From positions 1-36,152 of the forward strand of contig NZ_ANOG01000706.1 in the NCBI RefSeq assembly GCF_000346295.1: 36,152 nucleotides of DNA, read 5' to 3'. The notes beneath the pieces are model-generated. The model worked only from the letters and a program-made list of their open reading frames with translations, was not told where the DNA came from and did no database searches. The position numbers were made by a program, and so were the translations under genes. The stretch comes from Rhodopirellula maiorica SM1. GTDB lineage: Bacteria > Planctomycetota > Planctomycetia > Pirellulales > Pirellulaceae. Each line of letters begins with the position of its first letter. Position 1 is the stretch's first letter. Positions 25,141-34,300 of this stretch are shown piece by piece.

Positions 25141-25485
25141 CGCCAATTTCCTAGTTTTAAGGTGATCGTGAAAACAGCCGCAACATGAAGCTCGAATCGG
25201 CTGGCGATTTTCAACCGCAAGATTTCAATAATGCATTTGCTGTGCCGGTCACTGCCGCGGCGTTTTGCCCTGCAAACTCAATGGGTCATTCCATTGAATT
25301 TGACAATGTCGCCGACAGGAAAATGCAACGAAACGCAACAAATCCTTGCTTGAAACGCCGCCAACATGGACGATAGAAACGCTGTTGGGCTCGCCACATT
25401 GGGCCGTGATTCTCAGACCCAAGTGACATTCGTCGGTTGTGGTGAGTGAGCAGTCCCATGGATAGCCCCCCCATTAACCGGTACA
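25141..25485. other. Divergent intergenic region without a supported gene
   Basis: It lies between the glycine-zipper gene (minus) and the glycosyltransferase gene (plus). No domain-bearing frame is present. Promoters for both should be here, but I cannot assign them. Confidence 0.4.
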
Positions 25486-26553
25486 GTGTCGTTTTGCGTC
25501 CCGCCCCTCCCACGCTATTCCGCGCCGGCCCTCGGCAGGAAACCTTTCATTTGTGACCCGATTTCGAGAACTCCGTTGCCTGTCCACAGCGTCTCCTTCG
25601 TCATTCCCGTTTTAGACGAAAGCGAATCTCTAAGCACTCTGCACGCCGCCATCGCGGAGGTTTGCCAGTCGGAACAAATTCAACGCCAAATCATCTTTGT
25701 CGACGATGGTTCACGCGATGATTCGTGGCAGGTGATCGAATCGATCGCTGCGGCCGACCCATCGGTTTGCGCAATCAAACTCCGCCGCAATTTTGGCAAG
25801 GCCGCTGCTCTGTCAGCGGGCTTCGAAATAGCCAAGAACGAAATCGTGATCACGATGGACGCCGATTTGCAAGACGACCCCAAAGAGATTCCCCGCTTCC
25901 TCGAACAACTCGATCAGCAAAAGGATGTCGTCAGCGGTTGGAAACGAGTGCGGCACGACCCTTGGCACAAGGTGCTGCCAAGCCGAGTGTTCAATTGGTT
26001 GGTCAGCCGGATGACGGGAGTTCATTTGCACGATCACAATTGCGGTTTCAAAGCGTACCGCCGCGAAATCTTTGACGAAGTCAAATTGTACGGCGAGTTA
26101 CATCGTTTTGTGCCGGTGTTGTCAGCAGCAAAAGGATGGCGGGTCGGCGAAATCGAAGTCGAACATCACGCCCGCAAGTTCGGTCGTTCGAAATACGGAG
26201 TGTCACGGTTGATCAAAGGCTTCCTCGACCTGATGACAATCTACTTCCTGACCGGTTACTCGCGACGCCCACTGCACTTGATCGGCACCGCGGGAATGCT
26301 GTTCTTTAGCTTCGGTGGATTGGGGATCGTCGGTTTGTCCGCATGGTGGGTGATCAGCCGAGCCAGCGCATCGATCAATGTCATTCATCTGCATGAAACG
26401 GCAATCTTTTATTACTGCATCGTCTCGGTGCTGCTGGGCGCCCAATTCCTGCTCGCAGGTCTACTAGCGGAATTGATCGTTTCGCTTTCGCGTGACACGC
26501 AAACGCCATTCAGCGTTGCCAAACGAATCGGTAGTCAAAACAAGCCAACTTAA
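25486..26553 (+). CDS. GT2 glycosyltransferase, DPM1/GtrB-like with two C-terminal TM helices
   Basis: The catalytic domain starts at about residue 36 (VSFVIPVLDESESLS). It has IIFVDDGSRDDSW, ITMDADLQDDP (metal-binding DxD region) and FKAYRREIF. Two C-terminal TM helices follow (LIGTAGMLFFSFGGLGIVG and IFYYCIVSVLLGAQFLLAG). This is the pattern of GtrB/polyprenyl-phosphate glycosyltransferases, which load a sugar from a nucleotide donor on a lipid carrier at the inner membrane. The start is uncertain: GTG 25486 adds about 30 residues before the domain, while TTG 25576 (GAGAA about 8 bases upstream) gives a more usual N-terminus. The next gene, a polytopic GT-C-like protein, could accept its lipid-linked sugar. 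Confidence 0.92.
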   Translation: MSFCVPPLPRYSAPALGRKPFICDPISRTPLPVHSVSFVIPVLDESESLSTLHAAIAEVCQSEQIQRQIIFVDDGSRDDSWQVIESIAAADPSVCAIKLRRNFGKAAALSAGFEIAKNEIVITMDADLQDDPKEIPRFLEQLDQQKDVVSGWKRVRHDPWHKVLPSRVFNWLVSRMTGVHLHDHNCGFKAYRREIFDEVKLYGELHRFVPVLSAAKGWRVGEIEVEHHARKFGRSKYGVSRLIKGFLDLMTIYFLTGYSRRPLHLIGTAGMLFFSFGGLGIVGLSAWWVISRASASINVIHLHETAIFYYCIVSVLLGAQFLLAGLLAELIVSLSRDTQTPFSVAKRIGSQNKPT

Positions 26554-26643
26554 AAATGTCCCGTTGCGATTACTGACTTTGATTGTTCGCAAAAACGACT
26601 ACGCGAATCCACCTACCCACCATTCACTTCACAATCAACCTTG

Positions 26644-28245
26644 ATGCACAAAGACACGCAAGAGCGTAAGAAACGACGCACCGCCTACCTGTTGCTGATT
26701 TTAGTTGGCCTGGGGATCTCGGCCGGACGGATCGCAACCGTGACCAGCCGCGAGGGTGACACCGCGTTTCTGAGTGCCAATGATCGCAGTCGCTGGTGTA
26801 CGGTCGCCGCGTTAGTCGAAGATCGAACCTACGAAATTGATCGCCAAATCGCCATCAAAGGCGGCAAGAACCGCACCCCTTGGAACACAATCGACAAAGT
26901 GCGTCACCGAGGCGACGATGGCAAGTTGCATTACTACAGCAGCAAACCTCCGCTGTTTCCCACTCTGGTTGCGGGCGTCTACTTTCTCGTCAACAGCTTG
27001 CTTGGGCTTTCGATGACGGAGTATCCGATCTATGCGACACGAATTGTACTCGCCCTCGTGAACCTGCCACTGCTGGCGCTCTTTTACTTTTGTACGATCG
27101 GCTCGATCGACCGCGTCTGTGGAAACGCTTGGGCTCGGCAATCGCTCGCGCTATCGGTCGTCTTTGGCACGATGCTGCTGCCCTTTTCGATGACGCTGAA
27201 TAATCACCTGGTTGCCGCCGCCTTCACCGCGCTAACGATGTGGATCTACTTGTTCGCTTGTGAAAAATTAGACGATTCCGTGACCGGCGATTCGACCGTG
27301 ATGCCGGCGGGGCTGTACCTCTTTGCGGGAATATCTGCCGCGTTTACGGCGGCAAACGAGCTGCCGGCGCTGTCGATGATGGTGCTGTGGTTCGTGCTGT
27401 TTGTCTGGATCGACACCCGATCGTTGCTGCCGTTTGCGGCTGGATTGATTATTGTGGCCGCCGGATTTTTCGGAACCAACTATGCCGCCCATGGCAGTCT
27501 GCGGCCACCGTACGCTCATCGCGGCAACGGCGATTTGATTGCCGAAATCGACGCGTCACTCGATACCGTTCCCACCGATCTGATTCATCGCGAAATCGTC
27601 CAACGCAACCTAATCCAACCATCGCAACAAATCACCGTCAAACCATCCGATGAAAAAGGGCGATGGAGTGTCCGCAGCGACGATGACCAGCTCTTTTCGT
27701 TGACTCGAACCGCCACCGGCAATTGGGCTCTGCATTTCTGGGACGATTGGTACGAGTACCCCAATAGCTACTGGCAAGACGGTCGACGGAAGGGGGTCGA
27801 TTTGGGTGAGCCTTCACGAATCGTCTATTTTCTCAATATGACGATCGGCCATCACGGAATTTTTTCGCTCACTCCCATTTTTTTGCTCCTCCCAATCGGA
27901 CTGGTCAAAGGACTCTCGTTTGGCCCCCACGACTATCGCCGATTCACGCTCGCCGTCTTAATTGCTAGCGTTGTCTGCCTGCTTTTCTATCTTGCCCGCC
28001 CACTGATCGACCGCAACTATGGCGGCGTTAGCTGCTGTTTTCGCTGGGTGTTATGGTTCACGCCGCTGTGGCTGCAAATGCTAGCACCGATCTTAGATGA
28101 GTATTCTGAAAAGACGCAGAGGCGAGGCCTTTTTCACGCGATGCTAGCACTCAGCGTTTTTTCGATGTCGACTGCCCTGCAAAGTCCATGGCAATCGCCG
28201 TGGATCTACCAGTTCTGGTCGTTTTTGGGGTGGCTTGGCGGCTGA
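26644..28245 (+). CDS. Polytopic membrane protein, GT-C glycosyltransferase-like
   Basis: The 533-aa protein has about ten hydrophobic helices, beginning with RTAYLLLILVGLGISAG. Its first extracytoplasmic loop carries charged motifs (GDTAFLSANDRSRW, ALVEDRTYEID, YYSSKPPLFPTL) that resemble those of GT-C/PMT-like glycosyltransferases, where acid and Arg residues bind a polyprenyl-phosphate sugar. A central hydrophilic domain (about 295-385) is followed by more helices. I assign the class from topology and context, not from a firm signature. ATG 26644 (MHKDTQERKKRR) is chosen over TTG 26641. It follows a DPM1-like transferase by 90 bases and may use its product. Confidence 0.6.
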   Translation: MHKDTQERKKRRTAYLLLILVGLGISAGRIATVTSREGDTAFLSANDRSRWCTVAALVEDRTYEIDRQIAIKGGKNRTPWNTIDKVRHRGDDGKLHYYSSKPPLFPTLVAGVYFLVNSLLGLSMTEYPIYATRIVLALVNLPLLALFYFCTIGSIDRVCGNAWARQSLALSVVFGTMLLPFSMTLNNHLVAAAFTALTMWIYLFACEKLDDSVTGDSTVMPAGLYLFAGISAAFTAANELPALSMMVLWFVLFVWIDTRSLLPFAAGLIIVAAGFFGTNYAAHGSLRPPYAHRGNGDLIAEIDASLDTVPTDLIHREIVQRNLIQPSQQITVKPSDEKGRWSVRSDDDQLFSLTRTATGNWALHFWDDWYEYPNSYWQDGRRKGVDLGEPSRIVYFLNMTIGHHGIFSLTPIFLLLPIGLVKGLSFGPHDYRRFTLAVLIASVVCLLFYLARPLIDRNYGGVSCCFRWVLWFTPLWLQMLAPILDEYSEKTQRRGLFHAMLALSVFSMSTALQSPWQSPWIYQFWSFLGWLGG

Positions 28246-28347
28246 GCCTCGGACTAGTATCGCGACAGATTAACCTCGTGCTGAGCGGACTTTTCGAAGC
28301 CCCCAGCATCAGGGGACATGGATGCCCTTGGTTTGTGAATAGGCTGT

Positions 28348-31300
28348 TTGCGATTGGCTGGGTCTAACTCTGATCCGAAACCGAAAGTAACCCGTGCGAT
28401 AGCACGATGGTTTTGGGCTGCGCTGATTGCGGTCGCGCTCGTGACGGTCGTTCCGATGCTGGCTCCCGACACGCTTGGGGAACAGGCTCGTCGTCATCTG
28501 CTAAAGAAGTTGCAAGATCACTACGTCGGCTATGACGTCTCGATTGGACGAGGCCGTTTCGAGAGCTCGGTGGGGATCATCTTCGAGAACATCGTGATTT
28601 CGAATCCTGCGGCCATTGCTGCTCCGCTTCGCGAAATCGTTCGCATCGAACAACTGGTGGTGGTCGCCAACGTTCATCCTGAAAAGTTGCTGGACAAAGA
28701 AATCCCGTTAACGACCAACCGGGTCGCCATCACTGGGTTCCATGCCAATATCACCTTGAGTGACGATGGCATGCCCTCGCTAATGGATCTAATGCCATTA
28801 CCGAAGCTGGGTCCCGAAGCGCCTCGCATCGATATGCGACGTGGGACGATCCATTGGTACGGTCCATCGGCTAGCCAACGTCCGGTTAGCACCGAGATTG
28901 CCCAGCTAAGCCTCGTCAACACAGAACGCCTCGATGGCGGTATCGATCGCACGGTATCCGCCACCGGTTCAAGCGACTTGGCCGAAGCATTTCACATTCA
29001 ATGGGACCACGTCAAAGAGACCAGCGACATCCGTGGCACGGTGCGTGGTGTCAAGATTGACCGCGAACTGTTCAACCGCTTGCCCGCCTCACTGCAGCGG
29101 CCATTGGTCGATGCGAGAGGACTGCAATGCGTGTGTGACCTTTCGTGTTCGGTATTTCACGCGCCCGGTCACGATTGGAAATACCGTGTACGAACCACGA
29201 TCCACGAAGGTCAATTCACGCACGCAAAGCTGCCCAAACCGATCACCCAATTGCAAGGAGTGTTTGTCGCCGAACCGCAATCGATCCAGATCGAAGCTTC
29301 GCAGGCTTCGTTGGGTGAAGCGGTCGTTCGGATGCATGGCGCACTACGGGGCGAACGATGGCCGATGGACACCGATTTGCAAGTCGCCACGCATGGGCTG
29401 CTACTGGATGACCAATTCGCATCCGTGCTGCCCGAGACGTCGCGTCGCGGTTGGGACCTGCTACAACCACGCGGCCGCATCGACGTTAAAGCCGATGTGA
29501 CTTGCCGCTCGGGAATCTGGGACGCGGATGCCGACGTGACTTGTAAAGGCGTCGACATTCGCTATCAAAAATTTCCCTACCCCGTACACCAATTGGTAGG
29601 CCGGATCGAAGTCCGCGACGGCATCGCATCGAGCGATTCGCTGAACGGACGCATCGACAGCCACCGCATGCAGTGTGCATTTCGGTTGCCGATCCGTCCG
29701 GGAATCACCAACGAGAAAACCTTTGTAGTGGCAGCCGATGGCCCCATTGCCATCGACAACACATTGATCAAATCGCTGTCTCATCGCGGCGCCCCGCAAT
29801 CGGCTCTCGAGTCGTTCGTTCGCTCGCTGCGACCCCGTGGGTCCGTGCATTTGGCCAGCGCGATGTTTGGTACCGACGCGAGCGGACGAAACACACGCCA
29901 ACTGGACCTGCGAATCATTGATGGCCATTTGCGTTACGAAAAGTTTGCCTACCCGTTGTACAATGTCGATGGCCGAATCGAAGTCAACGAAGATATCGTG
30001 CGAATCACTGACTTTCGCGGGTTGAGCGCCAATTCGGGTGTGGTTCGCTGCGAAGGTACCTACCGGATTCCCAAGCCCTCGCCCGACCCGAATCTGTTCC
30101 GCATCTCCGATTCGGGCAGCGGTATCGAAGTGCCGCCTCAGCTTGCCCTCGTGTTTCAAACAACCAACATCCCGATGGATGACGCATTGCGATCCTCGTT
30201 GCCCGAGTCAGCCCAACATACTTGGGACTCACTCGCTCCGGGCGGGGTGTTGGACGAAGCCGATGTCTGGGTGACGCAGCAAGAGCATGCCGGGCCTGTG
30301 CAAATCGATTTAACCGCTCGGCAAATCTACGCCAACCAAATCAACAATCGGACGCTCAGTCTGCGTCCTAGTTCGCTTCCCTATCGAATCGACATCAGCA
30401 GCGGCACGGTCCGCTACGATGGATCGAAGGTCTACATCGACTCGCTCAATGGACAACACGGCGCATCACGACTCGCGGCCGATGGCTACTGCGTCAAAAC
30501 CGCAAATGGTCGCTGGGATTTGACGTTGAATTTCAAAGGGGGCAGCCGGTTAAATCCAGATTCCGAATTGATCGCAGCGCTGCCTCACGAAATGCGCGAA
30601 GCGATGCGACGATTGCAACTGCGAGGCCCAGTCTCGCTTCGTGGCCAAACCAAAACCACGCTGCCCGACGCCGATCACGTCGAACCGGTGATCCAGTGGG
30701 ACATCGCCTTGCAACTCGAAGGGAACCGTATCGCGGATGTCGGTCCGGTCCACTCGCTGAGAGGCGAAATTTCGGTGGTCGGCAGCAGTGACCCGCAAGG
30801 CATTCGTGCCGCTGGCGATGTCCATATCGACTCGATGCATATCGATGATCTACAAATCACGTCGATCCAAGGTCCCTTTACCGTGGTCGACGACATCTTA
30901 AAATTAGGCGTTCGCAGCGACGCGGCCACGTCGAATTTGGCCGGTGCCAACCACACGCCGTCGCCATCGGCTGCCACACGATCGATTAGCGGCCGCGTGT
31001 TTGACGGCGTGATCGAACTGCAAGGCGACTTGGAACTTTCCTCAGGCAGCTTTGACGTCGACCTTGCCGTGCACGATGCTCAAGTGCCAACGATCCTCGC
31101 CGACTTTGGTCATGTCGACAATGCAATCAGCGGCGAATTCTCAGGCAATGCATCACTCGAAGGCAGCCTCGGAACACTCGAATTCCTTAAAGGCAATGGC
31201 ACCGCGCAAGTCACCAAAGCAAACCTGTATCAATTGCCGCTGATCGTGCAGGTCCTCAACCAGCTCAGTATCAAGCCGACCGAAGATGTCGCGTTCACCG

Positions 31301-31692
31301 ATGGCACGGTCCAATTCAGCGTTTTCGGCGACACGGTGAACTTCAACGAGCTAAAAGTGTGGGGCGACTGGGTTGCGTTGGATGGTAGCGGATCGCTCGA
31401 TGGACGCCGTGAACTCGACCTGTCGTTTAACACGCGAGTCAGCCCGCAGAACGCGTTTACGCAAATCATTCGACCCTTGCGAGGTGAAAAATACACGCTT
31501 TGGACCATCGACGTGAAGGGCCCAATTCACGCGCCGACGATTGAACGACGTGCGTTCGAAGGGGTCGGCGAGACGCTCGAACGATTTATTCCAACGATCA
31601 CCAATGCCAATCCTGGTATAAATGACGGAAGCGACGTCGTCCCCGAAGCAACCGAATCGTCACCACGCGGATTTGGAAATTGGTTTCGTTAG
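28348..31692 (+). CDS. AsmA/TamB-like large membrane-anchored protein
   Basis: This 1114-aa protein has one N-terminal TM helix (RWFWAALIAVALVTVVPML) and then a very long, strand-rich extracytoplasmic region. Repeating units contain DGRIEVNEDIVRITDFRGLS-like turns. The C-terminal part has the AsmA-like region: VQVLNQLSIKPTEDVAFTDG, WVALDGSGSLDGRRELDL and a TRVSP end. Such proteins are thought to bridge membranes and move phospholipids or help outer-membrane assembly. No ATG is near, so I use TTG 28348 with AGG at about -8; TTG 28354 is an alternative. It follows the GT genes in the same direction and precedes a small acidic gene. Confidence 0.85.
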   Translation: MRLAGSNSDPKPKVTRAIARWFWAALIAVALVTVVPMLAPDTLGEQARRHLLKKLQDHYVGYDVSIGRGRFESSVGIIFENIVISNPAAIAAPLREIVRIEQLVVVANVHPEKLLDKEIPLTTNRVAITGFHANITLSDDGMPSLMDLMPLPKLGPEAPRIDMRRGTIHWYGPSASQRPVSTEIAQLSLVNTERLDGGIDRTVSATGSSDLAEAFHIQWDHVKETSDIRGTVRGVKIDRELFNRLPASLQRPLVDARGLQCVCDLSCSVFHAPGHDWKYRVRTTIHEGQFTHAKLPKPITQLQGVFVAEPQSIQIEASQASLGEAVVRMHGALRGERWPMDTDLQVATHGLLLDDQFASVLPETSRRGWDLLQPRGRIDVKADVTCRSGIWDADADVTCKGVDIRYQKFPYPVHQLVGRIEVRDGIASSDSLNGRIDSHRMQCAFRLPIRPGITNEKTFVVAADGPIAIDNTLIKSLSHRGAPQSALESFVRSLRPRGSVHLASAMFGTDASGRNTRQLDLRIIDGHLRYEKFAYPLYNVDGRIEVNEDIVRITDFRGLSANSGVVRCEGTYRIPKPSPDPNLFRISDSGSGIEVPPQLALVFQTTNIPMDDALRSSLPESAQHTWDSLAPGGVLDEADVWVTQQEHAGPVQIDLTARQIYANQINNRTLSLRPSSLPYRIDISSGTVRYDGSKVYIDSLNGQHGASRLAADGYCVKTANGRWDLTLNFKGGSRLNPDSELIAALPHEMREAMRRLQLRGPVSLRGQTKTTLPDADHVEPVIQWDIALQLEGNRIADVGPVHSLRGEISVVGSSDPQGIRAAGDVHIDSMHIDDLQITSIQGPFTVVDDILKLGVRSDAATSNLAGANHTPSPSAATRSISGRVFDGVIELQGDLELSSGSFDVDLAVHDAQVPTILADFGHVDNAISGEFSGNASLEGSLGTLEFLKGNGTAQVTKANLYQLPLIVQVLNQLSIKPTEDVAFTDGTVQFSVFGDTVNFNELKVWGDWVALDGSGSLDGRRELDLSFNTRVSPQNAFTQIIRPLRGEKYTLWTIDVKGPIHAPTIERRAFEGVGETLERFIPTITNANPGINDGSDVVPEATESSPRGFGNWFR

Positions 31693-31748
31693 CGCGATCC
31701 ACTCTTTCAAAACCTCCTTCGTTTTCAACAACAGCGAGGTAAGTGATC

Positions 31749-32099
31749 ATGCAAGTCAATCCTAGCTCGGCCGCAGCCAATATCGCAGGCACCGCTCGAG
31801 CTGCCGCCCGCGGCGGCGAGTCCGACTCGCAAGCAGCCGAAGCCACCAAGCGGCAAGCGTCCGCCGAAAATCCAGGCGGGAAAACAGCCGAAGCCAGTGC
31901 GATCGACTCGAGCGAACAAACCCATGATCGCGGCGGAGACGGCCGACAACTGTACGACACCTTCGAACGAGCCAAGGAACACGACGAAGACGAAACGCCG
32001 ACCGAAGAAGCCGCCGCGGAACAGGATCCCAGCGATCTCGAGGCGACGCAGCCAACCAATCCCGAGGAACCGCCGCCACACATCGATTTCAGCGCGTAA
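31749..32099 (+). CDS. Small acidic low-complexity protein
   Basis: A 116-aa frame starts at ATG 31749 with a strong ribosome binding site (GAGGTAAGTGATC before ATG). It has no TM segment or signal. The first ~30 residues (VNPSSAAANIAGTARAAARG) look helical. The rest is rich in Glu, Asp, Ala and Pro, with a GRQLYDTFERAKEHDEDE helix. It ends PPPHIDFSA. I recognise no family. The clear RBS and open frame with acid bias support a real gene. It is close behind the AsmA-like gene and could be its companion. Confidence 0.65.
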   Translation: MQVNPSSAAANIAGTARAAARGGESDSQAAEATKRQASAENPGGKTAEASAIDSSEQTHDRGGDGRQLYDTFERAKEHDEDETPTEEAAAEQDPSDLEATQPTNPEEPPPHIDFSA

Positions 32100-32157
32100 G
32101 GGCTGGGCAAAGCAGGGAGTCAGGAATCATTGGTGAGATCCCGTTAGCCGTTTGGGC

Positions 32158-32291
32158 CAACGCTGTGAAGCATTTTTTCGTAGCGAAACTCGCAGAGAGT
32201 TTCGGTTTTACTGGCGTGGCCGAAAGTCTCTGCGACTTTCGCTACAGTGCCTTCGCGTTTTCCTTATAGGGATAAATGCTTCACAGCGTTG
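32158..32291. repeat. Hairpin/MITE-like element, copy 2, with 18-bp terminal inverted repeats
   Basis: CAACGCTGTGAAGCATTT at 32158-32175 is matched by its exact reverse complement at 32274-32291. Between them is the same palindromic core as in the copy at 1048-1167, TAGCGAAACTCGCAGAGA paired with CTCTGCGACTTTCGCTA. The common 120-bp part is 32165-32284. The copies differ by substitutions only within that part as far as I can see. The longer, perfect TIR of this copy suggests it is the better preserved one. Confidence 0.85.
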
Positions 32292-32328
32292 CGTTTGGGC
32301 GCTAGCCCCGGTTGAATGTCGGAACCGT

Positions 32329-32457
32329 GCTAGCAGGCTGTTGATTTAATGAACCGCTCGCGCGTCAGCGTCCGGGTTCCGCGCAATACCCGGTGCCTTA
32401 CGGCCCTCGGCTCACCAATGCGATTTGCATTTCGATTAAATGAACAGGCCTGCTAGC
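32329..32457. repeat. Palindrome-bounded 129-bp repeat, copy 3 of the GGCTxGTTGATTTA family
   Basis: Its ends are GCTAGCAGG-CTGTTGATTTA (32329 on) and the inverted TAAATGAACAGGCCTGCTAGC (ending 32457), with one indel and one mismatch. The interior (GCGTCAGCGxCCGGGT, ACCCGGxGxCxxACGGCCC, CGGCTCACC) aligns with the copy at 24482-24596. The flank to its right (GAGCGGCTAATCGACGGAAAGACT, to about 32485) matches, inverted, the left flank of the 22902 copy. It sits 38 bases after the hairpin element. Confidence 0.78.
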
Positions 32458-32498
32458 GCCAGAGCGGCTAATCGACGGAAAGACTGCCGCCTCGCTGC

Positions 32499-34223
32499 TC
32501 ACCACCACACGATCACATAGCCGATCATCCCTAGCAGCAGCGCGTAATACGTGAACACCCATAGCGTTTTGCGAATGATCACTCCCTCTTTCCCCACCAA
32601 CCCGACGACGGCCGAAGCTGCCACGACGTTGTGGACACAAATCGTGTTCCCCGCAGCCCCGCCAACCGCTTGCAGCACCACGATCCAAACCGGATCGACA
32701 CCGAGTTTCTCGCCCACATTAAATTGGAACGACGAGAACATCATGTTGCTAATCGTATTGCTGCCTGCGATCGATGCCCCAAACCCGCCAATGAATGTCG
32801 CGAATACCGGCCATGCTTCACCGACCGTGTTCTTGACTCCTTCGGCCAACGTGATGGGCATCGACTCGTAACCGGTCGCCCCTTGGCTGCTGTTGATAAA
32901 AACCTGAACCATCGGCACCGTGAATACCAACGCCACCGACGCTCGCAGGATGGTGCGAAACGATTCACCACAAGCCTCAGCACATGACCGCATCGACACA
33001 CGCTGGAACACCACCGCGATCAGCGACGCGATGTTAAAGACGGTGCCTGGCAAATAAACCGGACGAATGATCTCGGAGATCGAGGTGCCAAATATCTCAC
33101 GGACGGGCACCGCAAACGACTTCACCCATACCGCCGGTGATCCCTCCGCTCCGGTCAACCAATACAGTCCTGGCAACCAATCCAGCCGCGTTACCACCAA
33201 CAGCAAAGCCACGATCACATACGGCGACCATGCCGCGATCAATCCCATTGGTCTGGCGTCGTCTTGGACATCGTCGTCCTCTCGCAACCGACCAAGCGGT
33301 CCACCTAGCCAATCATCCGGCCATTTGTCCGCATCCGGGAAATCCCAAATCGCATCCGCCTTGGGCATCAAGATACCGGCCTTTGCCGCAGGCACCACAA
33401 TCGCCAAACCACACAATCCGCCTAACAGCGAGGGAAACTCGGGCCCCAACAACCAAGCGACCAGCACGTAGGGAACCGTCATCGCGAACGCGGCGAACAG
33501 CGCGAAACGCCACACCGCCAAGCCTTCTTTGAAAGAGCGATTTTCGCCAAAGAATCGCGTCATCAATCCCACCAACCACAGCGGAATCAATGTTCCTGCG
33601 ATGGCATGCAGCATCGCCACTCGGAAACCGATCAACGACAACAATGTTCCCCCATCGGCATACCCGTGACTCTGTGCGAAGCCGTCGATCGTTCCTTCTC
33701 CAGCCAAACCGCTACTAACGCCAATCAAAATCGGCGTACCGACGGCACCAAAGGATACGGGAGTGCATTGAATCACCACGCCGGAAACGACTGCTGCCAT
33801 CGCAGGAAAGCCCAAACCGACTAGCAGTGGCACCGCAATCGCCGCAGGCGTTCCGAAACCAGCCGCTCCTTCGATAAACGATCCAAACAGCCAAGCCACG
33901 ATAATCACCTGGATGCGGCGGTCCGGCGAGATGTCTTGAAACGATTTTCGGATCGTCCGCAGCGCTCCGCTTTGACGCAGCGTGTTGAGCAACAGGATCG
34001 CGCCAAAGATGATATACAGCAACTCCGCCGCTACGATTAATCCCTTGACGCTTGCCGCGGCGACTTGCCACCCATCCACTTGCCAAACCCACAACGACAA
34101 TCCGCAAGCAACCAGGTAAGCCAACGGCATCGCACGGCTGGCGGGCCAGCGCAGCATGACCAAGAAAACGGCCACCGCAATGATCGGCAGCAACGACAGA
34201 AACGCCAACACTTCGTCGCTCAA
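32499..34223 (-). CDS. lctP: L-lactate permease (LctP/LldP family)
   Basis: The 574-aa protein has about 12-14 hydrophobic helices. It carries the family signatures [34 protein letters not shown] and [20 protein letters not shown]. LctP proteins import L-lactate, and sometimes glycolate, with protons across the inner membrane. The length is typical and the gene is intact. The start is TTG 34223 with AGGA about 9 bases upstream; no closer ATG exists. It follows the OleA-type gene on the same strand after a 77-base gap that contains a hairpin, so the two may be separate transcripts. No lactate dehydrogenase or regulator is nearby. Confidence 0.93.
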   Translation of the reverse strand: MSDEVLAFLSLLPIIAVAVFLVMLRWPASRAMPLAYLVACGLSLWVWQVDGWQVAAASVKGLIVAAELLYIIFGAILLLNTLRQSGALRTIRKSFQDISPDRRIQVIIVAWLFGSFIEGAAGFGTPAAIAVPLLVGLGFPAMAAVVSGVVIQCTPVSFGAVGTPILIGVSSGLAGEGTIDGFAQSHGYADGGTLLSLIGFRVAMLHAIAGTLIPLWLVGLMTRFFGENRSFKEGLAVWRFALFAAFAMTVPYVLVAWLLGPEFPSLLGGLCGLAIVVPAAKAGILMPKADAIWDFPDADKWPDDWLGGPLGRLREDDDVQDDARPMGLIAAWSPYVIVALLLVVTRLDWLPGLYWLTGAEGSPAVWVKSFAVPVREIFGTSISEIIRPVYLPGTVFNIASLIAVVFQRVSMRSCAEACGESFRTILRASVALVFTVPMVQVFINSSQGATGYESMPITLAEGVKNTVGEAWPVFATFIGGFGASIAGSNTISNMMFSSFQFNVGEKLGVDPVWIVVLQAVGGAAGNTICVHNVVAASAVVGLVGKEGVIIRKTLWVFTYYALLLGMIGYVIVWW

Positions 34224-34257
34224 GATGGATCGTCCTGTTCTAACGATGGTGAAAATA

Positions 34258-34281
34258 CAAACGCCAATTCGTCGGCGTTTG
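34258..34281 (-). terminator. Hairpin between the OleA-like and lctP genes
   Basis: CAAACGCC (34258-34265) and GGCGTTTG (34274-34281) form a perfect 8-bp stem with an 8-base loop. On the minus strand it is followed by TATTTTC, a weak T tract, about 20 bases past the OleA-like stop. Confidence 0.5.
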
Positions 34282-34300
34282 CGATCGACACCACGTTAAC

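Noticed and set aside
24640-25188. 182-aa plus-strand frame opposite the glycine-zipper gene
   Set aside because: The minus-strand reading has a coherent glycine-zipper and Tyr-rich tail; the plus frame has no features.
32152-32349. 65-aa open frame sharing the string SETRREFRF with a frame at 909-1094
   Set aside because: The shared string is the hairpin element read through in both places; it is noncoding repeat sequence.
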